A DNA stretch of 64,000 bases. It comes from Halosimplex rubrum. Its GTDB lineage: Archaea > Halobacteriota > Halobacteria > Halobacteriales > Haloarculaceae. This document shows positions 26,238 through 34,415 of this stretch, one piece after another. Under the pieces are notes generated by a model. That model was not told where the DNA came from. It ran no database searches and saw only the letters and a program-made list of their open reading frames with translations. Location: positions 1,550,001-1,614,000 of the forward strand of contig NZ_CP058910.1 in NCBI RefSeq assembly GCF_013415885.1, written 5' to 3'. Every line of letters begins with the position of its first letter. The first letter of the stretch is position 1. The position numbers were made by a program, and so were the translations under genes.

Positions 26238-27023
26238 TCAGCCGTCGGACGATTCGGCGCCCATCGCCTGTGTGACGTGTGTGACGGTGACGAGGCCGAA
26301 CCCGCCGACGAGGTTGCCGGCGGTGACGACGGCGGTCATCGCGGCGAGCCGTTCCGGGCCGACCGTCGCGCCCAGCAGCGTTCCGAGGACGACGTGGAGG
26401 ATGGAGACGACGACGTGGTCGAACGGGCCGAGCGCGAGCATGAAGCCGACGGCGTAGGCGAGCCAGAGCCGGCTCCCGTCGCTCCGGACGGAGACGACGA
26501 GAAAGGAGAGCAGGCTCACGAGCGCACCGCCGGCGACGCCGCGGGTGAACCACGTGCGTGCGGGCCGGTGCGCGGTCTCCTCGGCGAAGCGCTGGAGCGC
26601 GTCGGCCCCGGCCGGTGGGATCGCGCCGTCGACGGCGAACACGAGGGCCAGCAGGCCGCCGCCGAGGAGGTTGAAGACGAACGTGAGCGTCCACAGGCGG
26701 AGCAGCGACGGGAGCGCGGAGACGCCGCGCTCGACCGCGGCGGCGGCGGGGTCGGAGAAGTTCTCGTTGAACAGCTCCGTCCGGCCGGCGACGAGGAAGA
26801 CGACCCCGGGCGCGAAGGCCAGCGCGCCGGCGACCCGGGCGGCGTGGCCCGCGGTCGGTCGGACGAGCCCCTCGACGATGCCGAGCGCGACGACGCCGAA
26901 CAGGACGGTGAAGCCGGCGATGAAACTCGTCGACGCGAGCTCCAGCGGCGACTGGTCGAGGCGGCGCTCGCCCTCCGCGACGGCGCGGTCGAAGATCTCG
27001 CCCGGCGTCAGTTGCTCCGCCAC
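26238..27023 (-). CDS. formate/nitrite transporter (FNT) family channel
   Basis: 261 residues with six hydrophobic helices. The FNT hallmarks are present: GRTELFNENFSDP after helix 2-3, with the conserved acidic/Asn loop as in the YfdC-like branch, and a C-terminal GNLVGGFGLVTVTHVTQ. The protein transports small monovalent anions or weak acids across the membrane; the substrate is undetermined. It is the first chromosomal gene beyond attR, transcribed towards the provirus. Confidence 0.85.
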   Translation of the reverse strand: MAEQLTPGEIFDRAVAEGERRLDQSPLELASTSFIAGFTVLFGVVALGIVEGLVRPTAGHAARVAGALAFAPGVVFLVAGRTELFNENFSDPAAAAVERGVSALPSLLRLWTLTFVFNLLGGGLLALVFAVDGAIPPAGADALQRFAEETAHRPARTWFTRGVAGGALVSLLSFLVVSVRSDGSRLWLAYAVGFMLALGPFDHVVVSILHVVLGTLLGATVGPERLAAMTAVVTAGNLVGGFGLVTVTHVTQAMGAESSDG

Positions 27024-27205
27024 GTGAGCGGTTGAAGCGCCGGCGACAAAAGCCGCTGGCCGGCCATCGAATGGGCCGGGTCACCCGGCACTCCGACGGG
27101 GTCCCCATCGGTACTCGCGGTGGGGGCGCGCGGTGGCGCGCGACCACCGGGCGGGTCGGTGCCGGTCGCCGCCGAGTGTAAACCCCTGGGACCACAAGTC
27201 GGGGT

Positions 27206-27592
27206 ATGGACGAAATCGAACTCGGCCAGGCGACGATCGTCTACGACGACCCCGAGGAGGGTACGACCGAGGTCACGGTCGACAACGAGGAGGTCGTCTA
27301 CGCCCGGGACCACTGGATGCTCAAGTCGGGGACCGACGACGACGGCAACGACCTGATGAAACAGATCCCGCGGGACCGGGTCCACTCCGTCGAGCGCAAC
27401 GTCGAACGCTTCGAGGACGAGGCGTCGACGGTCCGCAACCGCGTCGAGTCGTTCGCCAGCGAGATGCGCGAGAAACTCCCGGTCGGCGGCGACGGCGAGC
27501 GCCGCCCCGGCGACGGCCGCGGGAGCGACGGCGGGCCGACGCGCGTCCCCGTCACCGAGGCGGACGACCGCGACGACTCCGGCGGGGAGTGA
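27206..27592 (+). CDS. conserved haloarchaeal hypothetical protein
   Basis: 128 residues starting MDEIELGQATIVYDDPEEGT. Beta-rich first half, helical middle (ERNVERFEDEASTVRNRVES) and a disordered acidic/Gly tail. No recognised domain. It is divergent from the FNT gene with about 180 bp between. Codon use fits its neighbours. Confidence 0.65.
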   Translation: MDEIELGQATIVYDDPEEGTTEVTVDNEEVVYARDHWMLKSGTDDDGNDLMKQIPRDRVHSVERNVERFEDEASTVRNRVESFASEMREKLPVGGDGERRPGDGRGSDGGPTRVPVTEADDRDDSGGE

Positions 27593-27773
27593 GCGGCGAG
27601 TCGCCCCCGCGACCCGCTCGTTCGGCGTGCGTGAGGCGTCGAGCGGACGCCGGTACCCCGGCGCCGAGAACACGGCCTAACGCGGACGTAGGCCCGGACG
27701 GGAGCGTTTTCACCGGATGTAAACTATCCTCGCTCTTTTTAGTGGGAGCGGTTCTGGTACGGATGTGGTCACG

Positions 27774-27950
27774 ATGGGCGTCTTGGAACGGGCCAAACGC
27801 GCTTCAGGGCTGTCGGAGCCCGAGGCGTTACCGTATCTGTGTCTCGGCTGTGAGACGCAGTTCGACATCCAGTATCACACCTGCCCGGTCTGTGGGAAGT
27901 ACGATATCCGACGGGCCAAGTGGGTGAACGCGGACGGCGAGTCCCGCTGA
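27774..27950 (+). CDS. zinc-ribbon miniprotein
   Basis: 58 residues: MGVLERAKRASGLSEPEAL, then the ribbon CLGCETQFDIQYHTCPVCGK (two CxxC knuckles 10 residues apart). A GTG nine bases upstream (27765) would suit the TATA-like CTTTTTAG near 27735-27742 in a leaderless transcript, so the start is uncertain. Such small zinc proteins are abundant in haloarchaea; the function of this one is unknown. Confidence 0.7.
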   Translation: MGVLERAKRASGLSEPEALPYLCLGCETQFDIQYHTCPVCGKYDIRRAKWVNADGESR

Positions 27951-28121
27951 CGACGGCCGTCCGGACGCCTCGCCGACAGCTCAGGCCTGCCCGAAGCCGA
28001 GCGCGCGGCCCACGACCCATGTGACCCGGGGCCGAATCGGCCCGCACACCCCTTTATTTATCGCGACTCCCCGGCGAGCGGCGGCGCCGACGGTCGGTCG
28101 TCATCGCGGTCCGCCGTCCCG

Positions 28122-28811
28122 ATGCCCGAGCGCGCTGAACAGTCCGTATCGTTCAAGGTGCGGCGGTTCGACGGGGGGTTCGTGGTAGTTTCGTTCGACC
28201 TGTTCGGCACGCTCGTCGCCGTCTCCCGGCCCGCCGAGCCCGCCGAGGCGGTCGCCCGGCAGCTCCGCGAGCGCGGGGTCGCGGTCCCCGACGACTGGGC
28301 GAGAGCCTATCGCGAGCCGCAGGTCACCGTCGAACCGGGTGCGGAGCTCCCGCTGTCGGACCACGTCGGACACGCGCTCGCGAGCCGCGGCGTCGACGCC
28401 GAGGCGGAGACGGTCGCGGCCGCCGTTCGCGCGGCGTTCGACGGGCCGGTGGACACCCGCGAGGGCGCCGAGGCGGCCGTCGCGGCCGCCGCCGAGGGCG
28501 CCCCCGTCGGGGTCCTCTCGAACTGCAGCGTCGACGGGCTGGTCGAGCGGACGCTCGAACGGTCGGAACTCGCTGTCGACCGATTCGACGCGGTCGTCGC
28601 GAGCGTCGACTGCGGGTGGCGCAAGCCCGACCGCCGCGCGTTCGAGGCGGTCGCCGACGCGCTCGGCGTCCCGGTCGCGGATCTGGTTCACGTCGGCGAC
28701 GATCCCGCGACCGACGGCGGCGCCGGCGACGTCGGCGCGCGGAGCGTCCTCCTGGACGACATCGGCCTGGCGGATCTGCCGACGCGACTGGAGGGGATGG
28801 AGTGTCGCTGA
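28122..28811 (+). CDS. HAD-superfamily hydrolase
   Basis: 229 residues. HAD motif I FDLFGTLVAV near residues 25-34, motif II LSNCSVDGLV, Lys motif III RKPDRRAFE, and motif IV HVGDDPATDGG. A GTG at 28182 would start directly at the fold and is an alternative. Promoter CCTTTATTTAT lies near 28051-28061. Its stop overlaps the GTG of cbiB, so it heads the cobamide operon. Haloarchaea lack a familiar alpha-ribazole phosphatase in this cluster, so a phosphatase role in that pathway is possible but unproven. Confidence 0.8.
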   Translation: MPERAEQSVSFKVRRFDGGFVVVSFDLFGTLVAVSRPAEPAEAVARQLRERGVAVPDDWARAYREPQVTVEPGAELPLSDHVGHALASRGVDAEAETVAAAVRAAFDGPVDTREGAEAAVAAAAEGAPVGVLSNCSVDGLVERTLERSELAVDRFDAVVASVDCGWRKPDRRAFEAVADALGVPVADLVHVGDDPATDGGAGDVGARSVLLDDIGLADLPTRLEGMECR

Positions 28812-29782
28812 GTACCGTCGCGGTCGGGCTGGCGCTCGCGCTCGACGCGGCCCTTGGCGAGCCGCCGACGCGCGTCCATCCCGTCGCCTGGTTCGGCCGG
28901 CTGGTCGCGCCGCTGGACCGGCCGTGGACCCGGCCACGACTCGCCGGCGCGCTCGCGACGGTCGCGCTCCCGCTGGTCGCGGCGCTGACCGTCGGCGGCG
29001 TCGTCGCCGCGGCCGGTGCCTGGCGGCCGCTCGCGGGCGCCGTCGCCGGCGGGCTCGCCCTGTTCCTGACGACGAGCCTCCGGCGGTTGCTGTCGGTCGC
29101 CCGCGAGGTGACGGCGCTGACCGAGACGGACCTCGACGCGGCCCGGGCCGAGTTGCGCGCGCTCGCCGGCCGCGACGCCGCGGCGCTGTCGGCCGGCGAG
29201 GTGCGGAGCGCGGTCGTCGAGAGCGTAAGCGAGAACCTCGCGGACGGGCTGGTCGCGCCGCTGGGCGCGTTCGTCGTGCTGGCGGTCGTCGGCGCGCTCT
29301 TGCCGTCGGCTGGGGCGCTTCGGCCCGGTCTCGACCCGGCCGTCGCGGCGGTCGCGCTGGGCGCGGCCGGGGCGGCGTGGGTCAAGGCGGTGAACACGAT
29401 GGACTCGATGCTCGGTTACCGGTCGAAACCCGTCGGGTGGGCGCCGGCGCGGCTGGACGACGCGGTCATGTGGGCGCCCGCGCGGGCGAGCGCCGTCCTG
29501 ATCGCCGCGGCGTCGCTGTCGCCCGGTTCGGTGCTCGCCGCGCGGCGCTGGCTCGACCGCGTCCCCTCGCCGAACTCCGGGTGGCCGATGGGGACGGTCG
29601 CCGCCGCGCTGGGCGTGCGCCTCGTCAAGCCCGGCGCGTACGACATCGACGCCGACGCGCCGCTGCCGACGGCCGACGACGCCGAGCGGGCAGTCCGTCG
29701 AGTGGGACTGGCCGGCGGGCTGGCGTACCTGGGTGCGGGCGCGGTGACGTACGTGGGTGCGGGGGTGTTCACGTGGGCCTGA
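28802..29782 (+). CDS. cbiB: adenosylcobinamide-phosphate synthase CbiB
   Basis: 326 residues from a GTG overlapping the HAD gene by 10 bp; the longer upstream frame is a shadow. Multi-span membrane protein with family motifs: ALDAALGEPPTRVHPVAWFG at the start, SVSENLADGLVAPL, and KAVNTMDSMLGYR. It attaches the aminopropanol (phosphate) arm to adenosylcobyric acid. Next in the operon are cobS and cobY, which finish the nucleotide loop. Confidence 0.95.
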   Translation: MSLSTVAVGLALALDAALGEPPTRVHPVAWFGRLVAPLDRPWTRPRLAGALATVALPLVAALTVGGVVAAAGAWRPLAGAVAGGLALFLTTSLRRLLSVAREVTALTETDLDAARAELRALAGRDAAALSAGEVRSAVVESVSENLADGLVAPLGAFVVLAVVGALLPSAGALRPGLDPAVAAVALGAAGAAWVKAVNTMDSMLGYRSKPVGWAPARLDDAVMWAPARASAVLIAAASLSPGSVLAARRWLDRVPSPNSGWPMGTVAAALGVRLVKPGAYDIDADAPLPTADDAERAVRRVGLAGGLAYLGAGAVTYVGAGVFTWA

Positions 29783-30627
29783 AGGAGGTTCCGAGGGCGA
29801 TCCGCGGCGCGCTGGGGTTCCTCTCACGGCTCCCGGTTGGCCGCGACGAGCGCGCCTGGGAGGCGTTTCGGACGGCGCCGTGGACGCTCCCGGTCGCTGG
29901 CTACCTGCTGGGCGGGCTCGCCGCCGTGCCGGTCGCGGTGGGCGTCCTCGCGCCCGTTCCCGCGGTCACGGTCGCGCTCGCGTACGTGCTCGCGGTGGTC
30001 GCGCTGACGGGGATCAACCACTTCGACGGCGTCGCGGACCTGGGCGACGCGGCCGTCGTCCACGGCGACGCCGAGCGCCGCCGGGAGGTGATGGGCGACA
30101 CCGCACTGGGCGTCGGCGGGACGCTCGCGCTGGCGGTCGTGGTCACCGGGCTGGCGCTGGCCGGGGCGGGGCTCGCGGCGCTGCCGGTCGCGGCGGCCGT
30201 CGGGCTTGTCGTCGCCGCGGAGGTCGCGGCGAAGGCCGCGATGGCGACGCTGGTCGCGCTCGGTTCGGCGGCCCACGACGGCTTCGGCGCGGCGGTCGCC
30301 GACGAGACGCCGCCGCGCGGGCTCGTCGCCCCGCTCGTGCTGGCCGCCCCTGCGGTCGCGCTGACCCTGCCGTCGCTCGCGGCCGTCGCGGCGCTTTCGA
30401 GCGGCGTGGGAGTCGCCCTCGCGCTGCTGTGGTGGGCGCGGGACCGACTCGACGGCGTGACCGGCGACGTGATCGGCGGCGCGAACGAACTCGCGCGAGT
30501 GGCCGCGCTCCACGCCGGGCTGGTGGCCTGGCGGGCCGACTTCGCGGTGCCGGTCGGTTTCGGGGAGCCGGTAGGTCTCGCGGTGCCGGTGGGGCTCGGG
30601 GAGGTGGTCGCGTGGACGCTCTGGTGA
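29773..30627 (+). CDS. cobS: adenosylcobinamide-GDP ribazoletransferase CobS
   Basis: 284 residues from GTG 29773, overlapping cbiB by 10 bp. Integral membrane enzyme with N-terminal FLSRLPVGRDERAW, a conserved HFDGVADLGDA metal site, and GDTALGVGGTLALA. It joins alpha-ribazole phosphate to adenosylcobinamide-GDP to make the cobamide. It ends with an unusual Gly/Val/Pro repeat tail (VPVGFGEPVGLAVPVGLG), and overlaps cobY by 16 bp. Confidence 0.94.
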   Translation: MGLKEVPRAIRGALGFLSRLPVGRDERAWEAFRTAPWTLPVAGYLLGGLAAVPVAVGVLAPVPAVTVALAYVLAVVALTGINHFDGVADLGDAAVVHGDAERRREVMGDTALGVGGTLALAVVVTGLALAGAGLAALPVAAAVGLVVAAEVAAKAAMATLVALGSAAHDGFGAAVADETPPRGLVAPLVLAAPAVALTLPSLAAVAALSSGVGVALALLWWARDRLDGVTGDVIGGANELARVAALHAGLVAWRADFAVPVGFGEPVGLAVPVGLGEVVAWTLW

Positions 30628-31169
30628 TCTGCGGCGGGAAGGGCACGCGGCTCGACTTCGACGGCGAGAAGCCCCTGTTTCCGGTCGACGGCGAACCGAT
30701 GGTCGACCGGGTGTTGGCGGCGCTGGCGGACAGTCGAGTCGACCGGGTGTCCGCCGTCGTCTCGCCCCACGCCCCCGAGACCGCCGCCCACGTCGACTGT
30801 CCGACCGTCGAGACGCCCGGCGAGGGGTACGTGGCGGATCTGCAGCACGCGCTGGCCGACGAGCGGGTCGGCCGGCCGGTGCTGACGGTCGCGGCGGACT
30901 TGCCGCTGCTGGACGCCGAGGCGGTCGACGGCGTGCTCGACGCCCACGAGTCGGGCTCGCTGACCGTCGCGACGCCGACCTTCCTCAAGAGCGCGCTGGG
31001 CGTGAGCGTCGACACGACGTTCGTCCACGAGGGCGAGGAACTCGCGCCGGCGGGCGTCAACGTCGTCGGCGACGGCCCCGACCGGACCGCGGTCCGCGAC
31101 GACGCCCGCCTGGCGGTCAACGTCAACCGCCGCGAGGACGCCGAAGTCGCCGAGCGACTGCTGCACTGA
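30612..31169 (+). CDS. cobY: adenosylcobinamide-phosphate guanylyltransferase CobY
   Basis: 185 residues from GTG 30612. Nucleotidyltransferase fold: ALVICGGKGTRLDFDGEKPL at the N-terminus is the GTP-binding loop, and VAADLPLLD the metal-binding segment. This is the archaeal nonorthologous replacement for bacterial CobU, transferring GMP to adenosylcobinamide phosphate. It overlaps cobS, so the three steps are translationally coupled. Confidence 0.92.
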   Translation: MDALVICGGKGTRLDFDGEKPLFPVDGEPMVDRVLAALADSRVDRVSAVVSPHAPETAAHVDCPTVETPGEGYVADLQHALADERVGRPVLTVAADLPLLDAEAVDGVLDAHESGSLTVATPTFLKSALGVSVDTTFVHEGEELAPAGVNVVGDGPDRTAVRDDARLAVNVNRREDAEVAERLLH

Positions 31170-31251
31170 GCCGGCGCCGCGCGGCGTCGTCCCCCGAACG
31201 GTCGGTCCGTCCGTGGGAAACCCTCAATGGGCTCACCGCCGAAGGTGGGGT

Positions 31252-31704
31252 ATGTCATTCGATCCAGCGGTGCCCGACCCGCCGAGACTCGACGCCGCCG
31301 AGGACCCGGGCGACTACGACGCGGTCGAGGAACCGGAGACCAGGACCGGCGAGGAGGGGCGCCGCGAGGCGCTCGCGGAGTTCCTCGCGGAGGGCGCCTG
31401 GGAGGACGCCTTCCTCGAGTGGGTCGACAACTCCTACCTCGACGACGAGCAGTTCGAGGCCGCCCGCGAGCTGGGTATGGTCGCCGCGCTCGACTTCTAC
31501 TGGAACGAGACGGCCGGCGACGTGGGGTATCTCGCGCCCGAACTCGCCGACGAGTTGCCCGACCCCTGGGACGACCGGCTCGGCCGGGCCGACCGCGCGG
31601 ACATCGACGAGGCGATCGACGAACTCGGCCGGACGACCAGCGAGGTGCTGGAGAATCGCTACATCGACCGCAGTTCCGAGGTGTTCGGCTACACCTGGGA
31701 GTGA
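31252..31704 (+). CDS. conserved haloarchaeal protein, unknown function
   Basis: 150 residues from ATG 31252 (MSFDPAVPDPPRLDAAEDPG). Acidic and helical; central DAFLEWVDNSYLDDEQFEAA and C-terminal TSEVLENRYIDRSSEVFGYT are the most protein-like parts. A short gap separates it from cobY. I do not recognise its family; it may be a bystander in the cobamide cluster. Confidence 0.6.
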   Translation: MSFDPAVPDPPRLDAAEDPGDYDAVEEPETRTGEEGRREALAEFLAEGAWEDAFLEWVDNSYLDDEQFEAARELGMVAALDFYWNETAGDVGYLAPELADELPDPWDDRLGRADRADIDEAIDELGRTTSEVLENRYIDRSSEVFGYTWE

Positions 31705-31845
31705 GCGGTCGCCGCGAGCGGTCGGCCGGACCGTGTGGCGAGCGAGATGGCGCTCGCGGGCGTCGCGAGCGCCTGTCTGGGAGATCCGTCGAACCAACGG
31801 CGGGCGGAGCGGGAGCTTCATGTCGCCGCTGGCCGACCCACCGGT

Positions 31846-32895
31846 ATGGACAACGAGGCGGTCGCGCGGCTGGCCGGGACGGCGGTGACCCACGGCAGCA
31901 GCGACGACCCCGACGCCCTCGACTTCAGCGCGAACGTCAACCCCGAGGTGCCCGACGGCGTCGCCCAGGTCTACGCGGAGGCGCTCGACGACGCGCGGAC
32001 CTACCCGCCCGAGGACTACCCCGACTACCGGCGGGCCGCCGCCGGCTACGTCGACTGCGAGGCCGGCGACGTGGTCCCGACGGCGGGCGGGCTGGCGGCC
32101 ATCCGCCTGGCCGTCGCGGTGACGGTCGACCCGGGCGACCGGGCGCTCGTCCCCGAACCGAGCTTCGGCGAGTACGCCCGCGAGGTCGAGCTGCAGGGCG
32201 GCGCGGCGGTGGCGGTCGACCACGACGCCCTGTTGGAGCGCGACCCCGGCGAGTTCGCGCTCGTTCTCCTGTGCAACCCGAACAACCCGACCGGCGACGC
32301 CTACGAGCCGGGGGCGCTGGCCGACTTCGCCGACCGCTGTCGCGCGGCGGGGACGCCGTTGCTCGTCGACGAGGCGTTCCTGGGGTTCACGGACCGGCCG
32401 TCGCTGGCGGGCGAGCCGGGCGTGGTCACCGCGCGGTCGCTGACGAAGCTGTTCGGGCTGCCGGGGCTGCGTGCGGGCTTCGCCGTCGCGACGGGCGAAC
32501 TGGGTGACAGGGTCCGGACGGCGGCGATCACCTGGGGACTCGGCTGGCCCGCGGCCGCCGTCGGCGCGCACTGCATGGACAGCCCGGGATTCGTCGCCGA
32601 GACGCGCGACCGCGTGGCGAGCGAGCGCGAGCGGCTACGGGCGGCCTTCGACGGCGACCCGCGGTTCTCCGTGTATCGGCCCGACCCGCCGACGGAGGAC
32701 GCGACGGCGCCGTTCCTCCTCCTCGATTGTGAGAGCGACGACGGCGTCGAAGAGCTGCTCTCGCGGGCGCGGGCGGCCGGTATCGAACTCCGGGACGCCC
32801 GCTCGTTCGCGGGGCTGGACTCGCACGTCCGGGTCGCCGTCCGGACGCCCGCCGACCACGACCGGCTGCTGGGGGCGCTGGATGTTCGAGAGTAG
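31846..32895 (+). CDS. cobD: PLP-dependent threonine-phosphate decarboxylase/aminotransferase CobD-like
   Basis: 349 residues from ATG 31846. Fold-type I PLP enzyme: DFSANVNPEVPDGV at the N-terminus (typical of CobD/HisC), LLCNPNNPTGDAY, LLVDEAFLGF, and the Schiff-base Lys in ARSLTKLFGLPGLRAGF. Its place between cobY and cbiZ supports the role of making aminopropanol phosphate for CbiB rather than histidinol-phosphate aminotransferase. It overlaps cbiZ by 14 bp. Confidence 0.88.
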   Translation: MDNEAVARLAGTAVTHGSSDDPDALDFSANVNPEVPDGVAQVYAEALDDARTYPPEDYPDYRRAAAGYVDCEAGDVVPTAGGLAAIRLAVAVTVDPGDRALVPEPSFGEYAREVELQGGAAVAVDHDALLERDPGEFALVLLCNPNNPTGDAYEPGALADFADRCRAAGTPLLVDEAFLGFTDRPSLAGEPGVVTARSLTKLFGLPGLRAGFAVATGELGDRVRTAAITWGLGWPAAAVGAHCMDSPGFVAETRDRVASERERLRAAFDGDPRFSVYRPDPPTEDATAPFLLLDCESDDGVEELLSRARAAGIELRDARSFAGLDSHVRVAVRTPADHDRLLGALDVRE

Positions 32896-33628
32896 GGTGT
32901 CGGCGGACGTGTTGCGGGTTCGGCGACCCGACACCCGCTGGCTCTCGACCGGCTTCGCGGGCGGGTACCAGCGGGCGGACGCCGCCTACAACTGTACCGT
33001 TCCGGAGGGCTTCGACCGGACGGATCTCTCCGCCTACGTCGCCGAGCGCCGCGAGCGGGCGGGCTTCTCCGACGAGGGACCGGCGATGCTGACCGGCGTC
33101 GAGTTGCGACACGCCCGCCGCGCCCGGCTGGACGGCGTCGAGGTCGTGGCGACCGCGGGGATCTCGAACCCGGCGCACCTCTCGATGGACGGCGAGCGGG
33201 CGGCCGAGCGAGCGGACTCGGGCGGCGGCGAGACCGGCGACGACCCGCCGCGGCCGGGGACGGTGAACCTCGTCGTCGGGACGACGCGGGCGCTGGACGA
33301 GGGCGCGCTGGCGACGCTGCTGGCGACGGCCGTCGAGGCCAAGACCGCGACGCTGCTGGCCGAGACCGGCTTCACCGGGACCACGTCGGACGCCGTGGTG
33401 GTGGGGTCGGACCCCTCCGGCGAGCCCGCGGCGTTCGCCGGCAGCGCGACGCCCGTGGGACGGGCCACGCGGGTCTGCGTCCGTGACGCCGTCCGGGCGA
33501 GTCTCGCCGCGCGGTACGGGGGGATGGCCGGTGACGGGAGCGGCGACGCGGTCCCCGAATCCGTCGCGGCGGCGGAGTACGGCGTCCGTTCGAGTGGACG
33601 GGCGGCCGTCTCGCGGGTCGGCCAGTAG
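32882..33628 (+). CDS. cbiZ: adenosylcobinamide amidohydrolase CbiZ
   Basis: 248 residues from ATG 32882. CbiZ features: RWLSTGFAGGYQRADAAYNC, a central VVATAGISNPAH, GTVNLVVGTTRALDEGALAT, and TGTTSDAVVVGSD. It hydrolyses the amide of salvaged adenosylcobinamide back to adenosylcobyric acid, which CbiB reuses; this is the archaeal corrinoid-salvage route. The Ser/Gly/Glu insert after SMDGERAA is longer than usual. Confidence 0.9.
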   Translation: MFESRVSADVLRVRRPDTRWLSTGFAGGYQRADAAYNCTVPEGFDRTDLSAYVAERRERAGFSDEGPAMLTGVELRHARRARLDGVEVVATAGISNPAHLSMDGERAAERADSGGGETGDDPPRPGTVNLVVGTTRALDEGALATLLATAVEAKTATLLAETGFTGTTSDAVVVGSDPSGEPAAFAGSATPVGRATRVCVRDAVRASLAARYGGMAGDGSGDAVPESVAAAEYGVRSSGRAAVSRVGQ

Positions 33629-33702
33629 CGCCGAGCGCGTGGACGAGCGGCCGGGACCGCCCGGTCGAAGCGGCTACGAGGCTGGGGGGCGACGCCATCG
33701 AC

Positions 33703-34380
33703 ATGAGCGACGACGCGACCGCGGACGGCGATCTTCGAGGCGACGACCCGCTGGAACCGCGACCGATCGAGCCGGCGGCGCCCGAGGCGTTCGGGCTGAC
33801 ACAGGTCTGGTGGGGCGACGGCAAGGGCAAGACCACTGCCGCCATGGGGATGGGGATGCGCGCGGCCGGCCACGGCTACCGCGTCCACATGCTCCAGTTC
33901 ATGAAGGGCGGCACCAGCACCGTCGAAGACGTGCGCGGCGAGTACAACGCCATCGCGGCGCTGCCGGGGTACTCCTACGAGAACAGCGGCCACTACGGCT
34001 GGCACCGCTTCCACGACGGTACCGACGACGACGAGCACGCCGCCCGCGCTCGCGGCGGCTTCGAACGAGCGCGCGAACTGGTCGACGCGGCGGGCGAGGC
34101 GGACCTGTCCTCGCCCCTGCCGCTGGACGGTCCCGCCGACGACGGCGTCCACATGCTGATCCTCGACGAGATCTGCTACGCGGGCAACCGCGGTCTGGTC
34201 GACCCCGACGACGTGCGGGAGCTGGTCGAGTCCAAACCGGCGGACCTGGAACTCGTCCTGACCGGCGGCCACGAGCGCCCGGAGTTCGCGACCGACCTCG
34301 CGGACCTCGTGACGAACGTGGGCAAGGAGGCCCACCCGATCGAGTCCGGTCACAGCGCCCGCAAGGGGACCGAGTTCTGA
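33703..34380 (+). CDS. cobA: cob(I)alamin adenosyltransferase CobA/BtuR type
   Basis: 225 residues. An acidic N-terminal extension (~27 residues) leads to QVWWGDGKGKTTAAMGMGMR, the P-loop of the CobA family. HMLQFMKGG, the LILDEICYAG segment and LVLTGGHERPEF are also conserved. It adenosylates reduced corrinoids and feeds CbiP/CbiB. About 75 bp after cbiZ, it may have its own promoter. Confidence 0.93.
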   Translation: MSDDATADGDLRGDDPLEPRPIEPAAPEAFGLTQVWWGDGKGKTTAAMGMGMRAAGHGYRVHMLQFMKGGTSTVEDVRGEYNAIAALPGYSYENSGHYGWHRFHDGTDDDEHAARARGGFERARELVDAAGEADLSSPLPLDGPADDGVHMLILDEICYAGNRGLVDPDDVRELVESKPADLELVLTGGHERPEFATDLADLVTNVGKEAHPIESGHSARKGTEF

Positions 34381-34415
34381 GACTCCGGCGCCGTGCGTTC
34401 TCGGGGGAACGCCGA